Shown: piece after piece, positions 6,688 through 8,802 of the stretch | Layout: every line of letters begins with the position of its first letter | Position numbering within the stretch: position 1 is the first letter of the stretch | Source: Verrucomicrobiota bacterium | GTDB taxonomy: Bacteria > Verrucomicrobiota > Verrucomicrobiia > Chthoniobacterales > UBA10450 | Reading direction: 5' to 3' | Assembly (NCBI GenBank): GCA_003218815.1 | Contig: QHON01000173.1 | Span: forward strand, 1 to 8,802 | Length of the DNA: 8,802 nucleotides | Notes under the pieces: generated by a model | Told to the model about the DNA's origin: nothing | The model's database searches: none | Seen by the model: only the letters and a program-made list of their open reading frames with translations | Translations under genes and position numbers: made by a program

Positions 6688-7899
6688 ATGTTGTTGACGG
6701 TCAGCAAACGTCTCGAGTTCTCGGCATCGCGGCGCTTGCAGGTCAAGCATTGGAGCGACCGGGAAAATCTCGCCGCTTTTGGTCCTGAAACCGGGGCGCA
6801 TCACGGGACTGGCCGTAATTACGTGGCGTATTTTGTTTTCACCGGGCCAGTCAATCCGAGCAACGGAATGCTTATCAACATCAGCGAAATCAAGGAGCGC
6901 GCGGGCAAAGTCGTCCGCGAACATTTTGATCACAAATTTCTAAATGAAGACAACCATTCGTTCCGGGAGGTTCCGCCGACGCCTGAAAATATTGCGAAGC
7001 AACTTTATATTGGAGTCGCACCGCTGTTCTCCGATGCCGATGCAAAACTCGTCGCTTGTCATCTTTCTGAATCGCCCGACCGCAGCACGACTTTCTATTC
7101 GAACGGTACCTGCGACGCGAATTACTGGTTCGAGTTTTCCGCTGCCCGCCGAACTGTCTCGCCCCATCTGAGTGAACAGGAAAACGCGCGGTTCTTTGGC
7201 AAGGCAACTTCAATTCATGGTCACAATTATCGGGTGCGTCTCACTTTTCGAACCGAAAAGTTAACCGGCGAAATGCCTGTGGCCCGATTCGAAGAGGTCG
7301 ATGCCTGTCTGCGTTCCTTGCATTCCGAACTCGATCATCGCTACCTCAACCAGGAGGTCGCCGGGTTAAAGGATCGTCCGATAACGACTGAAAGCCTCGC
7401 AGGTTATATCTACCAGCGCGTGAACGCCAATTTACCGCTGCATCGCGTAAGCTTGCACGAACGAGACGATTTTTTTTCGGAAGTATGGAATGACAAGACT
7501 GTCTTTCTTGGGATGCAGATGCCATTCAATGCTGCGCACCGCCTGCATGCCGCCGCTCTTTCCGATGCCGAGAACGCGAAGCTTTACGGCAAGTGCAATA
7601 GTCTCCATGGTCACGGCCATCGCTATCTGACGGAGACAACGATTGGTGGCGAGTATGACAGCCGAAGTGGAACGCTCCGGGATCTTGCGGCTTTCAAGAA
7701 GGCGATCGAAGAGTCGCTTAGGCCCTGGCAAGATCGACACCTCGATCTCGAAACAGAGGACTTTCGAGATGCTCCTTCGACAGGCGAAAATATTGTCCGC
7801 GCACTTTGGTCAAAGATCGATAACCGCCTCGACCATCAGCTTGTGCGGCTGCGTCTGTGGGAAACCGCGAATAATCGGTTTACGTTACGGAGGATGTAG
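6688..7899 (+). CDS. Triple-domain 6-pyruvoyl-tetrahydropterin synthase / QueD-like protein
   Basis: The 403-aa protein holds three tandem PTPS-family domains (about 1-140, 145-272, 274-403); normal members have one domain of 120-150 aa. PTPS makes 6-pyruvoyl-tetrahydropterin from the FolE product; QueD makes carboxytetrahydropterin for queuosine. Domain 1 (FSASRR, HHGTGRNY, FDHKFLN) lacks zinc histidines and the Cys but keeps D81-H82 and E128. Domain 2 (FSAARR, GKATSIHGHNY, LDHRYLN) keeps H177 and H179, D216-H217 and E258, but has Ala173 for Cys and Arg for the first His. Domain 3 (FNAAHRL, GKCNSLHGHGHRY) keeps the zinc triad H284/H309/H311, C303 and E392, but has QDRHLDLE where DH is expected. 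No internal stop or frameshift is seen. ATG 6688 is the first start after an in-frame stop at 6670. FolE upstream and an SDR downstream favour a biopterin-type role over queuosine; this is inference. Confidence 0.87.
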   Translation: MLLTVSKRLEFSASRRLQVKHWSDRENLAAFGPETGAHHGTGRNYVAYFVFTGPVNPSNGMLINISEIKERAGKVVREHFDHKFLNEDNHSFREVPPTPENIAKQLYIGVAPLFSDADAKLVACHLSESPDRSTTFYSNGTCDANYWFEFSAARRTVSPHLSEQENARFFGKATSIHGHNYRVRLTFRTEKLTGEMPVARFEEVDACLRSLHSELDHRYLNQEVAGLKDRPITTESLAGYIYQRVNANLPLHRVSLHERDDFFSEVWNDKTVFLGMQMPFNAAHRLHAAALSDAENAKLYGKCNSLHGHGHRYLTETTIGGEYDSRSGTLRDLAAFKKAIEESLRPWQDRHLDLETEDFRDAPSTGENIVRALWSKIDNRLDHQLVRLRLWETANNRFTLRRM

Positions 7900-7910
7900 C
7901 GCGACTTCTT

Positions 7911-7973
7911 CTGTAGCGGCAGCCGCGCCGGCTACAACATAATCACTCAGAGGCGACACGCCTGCCACTACAG
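7911..7973. repeat. Inverted pair of TGTAGC-family repeats
   Basis: CTGTAGCGGCAGCCGCGCC (7911-7929) is mirrored on the minus strand by CTGTAGTGGCAGGCGTGTC (from 7973 leftwards), with a few mismatches. Each half has its own small hairpin: TGTAGC...GCTACA at 7912-7936 and AGGCG-ACA-CGCCT at 7951-7963. The pair can fold into one long cruciform ending 11 nt after the PTPS stop. It resembles a head-to-head REP doublet and could end transcription; there is no T-run. Confidence 0.6.
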
Positions 7974-7984
7974 GCTTCTGCAAA

Positions 7985-8019
7985 TTGGACGCTGGACATT
8001 AAGCGTTAAATGTTAAACG
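7985..8019. repeat. Degenerate heptanucleotide tandem repeat
   Basis: Five consecutive 7-base units read TTGGACG, CTGGACA, TTAAGCG, TTAAATG, TTAAACG, with consensus TTRRACG. The strict 7-nt period suggests a decayed short tandem heptamer repeat, a class known from intergenic regions of several bacterial phyla. It lies just upstream of the SDR gene and shows no coding potential. Confidence 0.5.
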
Positions 8020-8035
8020 TGCGGCAACCTAACAG

Positions 8036-8727
8036 ATGAAACGATATTTGATCACTGGTGCCAGCCGTGGAATTGGCCGCGCCATTGCGGAGAAGCTGGC
8101 AGCGCCGGACCTCACATTGCTTCTCCACGGTCGCGACACGGTTGCCTTGGCGAAAGTGTGTAAGAAGGTCAAGTCGCGCTGTGCACATGTTGTTCGACTG
8201 ATCCATGACCTTGCTATTCCATCTGGTGTGTCCGATCTGATCGCGGCGGTTGGGAACGATCCGCTGGATCTGTTAGTTAACAACGCTGGCATCGCTGTCG
8301 TAAAACCATTTGGAGAAATCACAACCATAGAATGGGAGCAAACACTCGGCGTGAACGTGACCGCACCATTCTTATTGACCCAGCGTTTTGCTCCGGAGAT
8401 GCCGCCGGGCGAAGTATTGTTAATATCCTTTCGATTGCCGCGAAGACTGGGTTCGCCAATTGGAGCGCCTACTGCATGAGCAAGTTTGCGCTTGAGGGAT
8501 TCTTTCAATCAGCGCGGGAAGAATTGCGCGAACATAAAATTCGGGTCATTAACATTTACCCGGCCGCTACTGATACCAATATCTGGAATAGTGTGGAGGG
8601 AGATTGGCCGCGGAAGAAAATGATCTCGCCGAATGATGTCGCCAGCGCCGTCGCCTACGCCCTTTCCCGCCCCGCGGATGTTGCTCTGGAAAATATCAGT
8701 CTCTCTAACCTGACTGGAAATCTGTGA
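8036..8727 (+). pseudogene. Short-chain dehydrogenase/reductase, frameshifted
   Basis: This is a classical SDR, an NAD(P)H-dependent oxidoreductase. Frame 2 starts at ATG 8036 with the Rossmann motif TGASRGIG (residues 7-14) and runs through NNAG (82-85) and LGVNVTAPFLLTQRF. After EMPPG (about 8410) the frame is lost, and frame 1 continues with SIVNILSIAAKTG, the active-site SAYCMSK and a normal C-terminus to TGA at 8725-8727. In restored numbering the catalytic residues are S133, Y146 and K150. Adding one base near 8405-8412 (for example a second Gly) gives a 230-aa protein of usual SDR length. The place after FolE and a PTPS-family protein makes sepiapterin reductase the attractive assignment, with a dihydropteridine or dihydromonapterin reductase as alternatives; sequence alone does not settle the substrate. 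Loss of one base may be real or a read error. The last 75 nt (8728-8802) hold no recognisable feature. Confidence 0.82.
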
Positions 8728-8802
8728 TCTGTGGTCGAAGTTTCCGATTTGCGAATGGTCGGATCTTGGAAAATTGCGTCACGGAATTGAAGGCGAGAGC
8801 AT

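Noticed and set aside
6412..6933. 173-aa minus-strand reading frame across the RAYT end and the PTPS start
   Set aside because: It crosses REP palindromes and two conserved plus-strand genes and has no recognisable motif.
5953..8019. CRISPR array
   Set aside because: The repeats are palindromic doublets without regular spacing or spacers, and no cas gene is nearby.
8332..8727. Separate short gene for the SDR second half
   Set aside because: Its first ~25 residues are out of frame with the conserved SDR sequence; the catalytic part belongs to the gene starting at 8036.

Overview
The window looks like a piece of a chromosome from a free-living, probably soil-dwelling, Gram-negative-type bacterium with moderately high GC. 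The mixture of genes suggests Verrucomicrobiota (Chthoniobacterales-like) or Acidobacteriota: a cyclase/TolB-like/TPR signalling protein, a short-form homogentisate dioxygenase, a RAYT transposase with palindromic repeats, and repeat-rich spacers. This assignment is inference with low confidence, as no rRNA or marker gene is present. All recognisable genes are on the + strand.

Layout. Positions 1-266 hold the 3' end of argininosuccinate synthase (argG), broken by a one-base frameshift near 103-107. Positions 398-2790 hold a class III adenylate/guanylate cyclase-like domain, a membrane segment, a TolB/FlgO-like domain and a TPR array, broken near 694-701 by an apparent 16-nt deletion. A spacer with a GC-rich hairpin, a plausible sigma-70 promoter and a strong Shine-Dalgarno leads into a tight catabolic pair: hpd (2946-4085, 4-hydroxyphenylpyruvate dioxygenase) and hmgA (4099-5283, homogentisate 1,2-dioxygenase). 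folE (5315-5944, GTP cyclohydrolase I) follows 31 nt later. A RAYT (REP-associated HUH/Y1 transposase, 6049-6576) flanked on both sides by matching palindrome pairs sits next. After it comes a 403-aa protein made of three tandem 6-pyruvoyl-tetrahydropterin-synthase/QueD-like domains (6688-7899). A spacer with an inverted repeat pair and a degenerate heptanucleotide repeat leads to a short-chain dehydrogenase/reductase (8036-8727), which is also frameshifted.

How the genes fit together. FolE, a PTPS-family protein and an SDR are the three enzyme classes that make tetrahydrobiopterin from GTP. Hpd and HmgA are two consecutive steps of tyrosine breakdown. Tetrahydropterin is the cofactor of phenylalanine 4-hydroxylase, which feeds tyrosine into that pathway, so the window reads as a combined cofactor-synthesis and Phe/Tyr-catabolism cluster, although no hydroxylase gene is present. 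The most unusual element is the three-domain PTPS protein. Only its third domain keeps the full zinc triad and catalytic Cys, while only domains 1 and 2 keep the Asp-His pair, suggesting one composite active site spread over different domains.

Three genes carry net minus-one frame changes while five are intact. This may be real decay or assembly/read error, and reads are needed to tell which.
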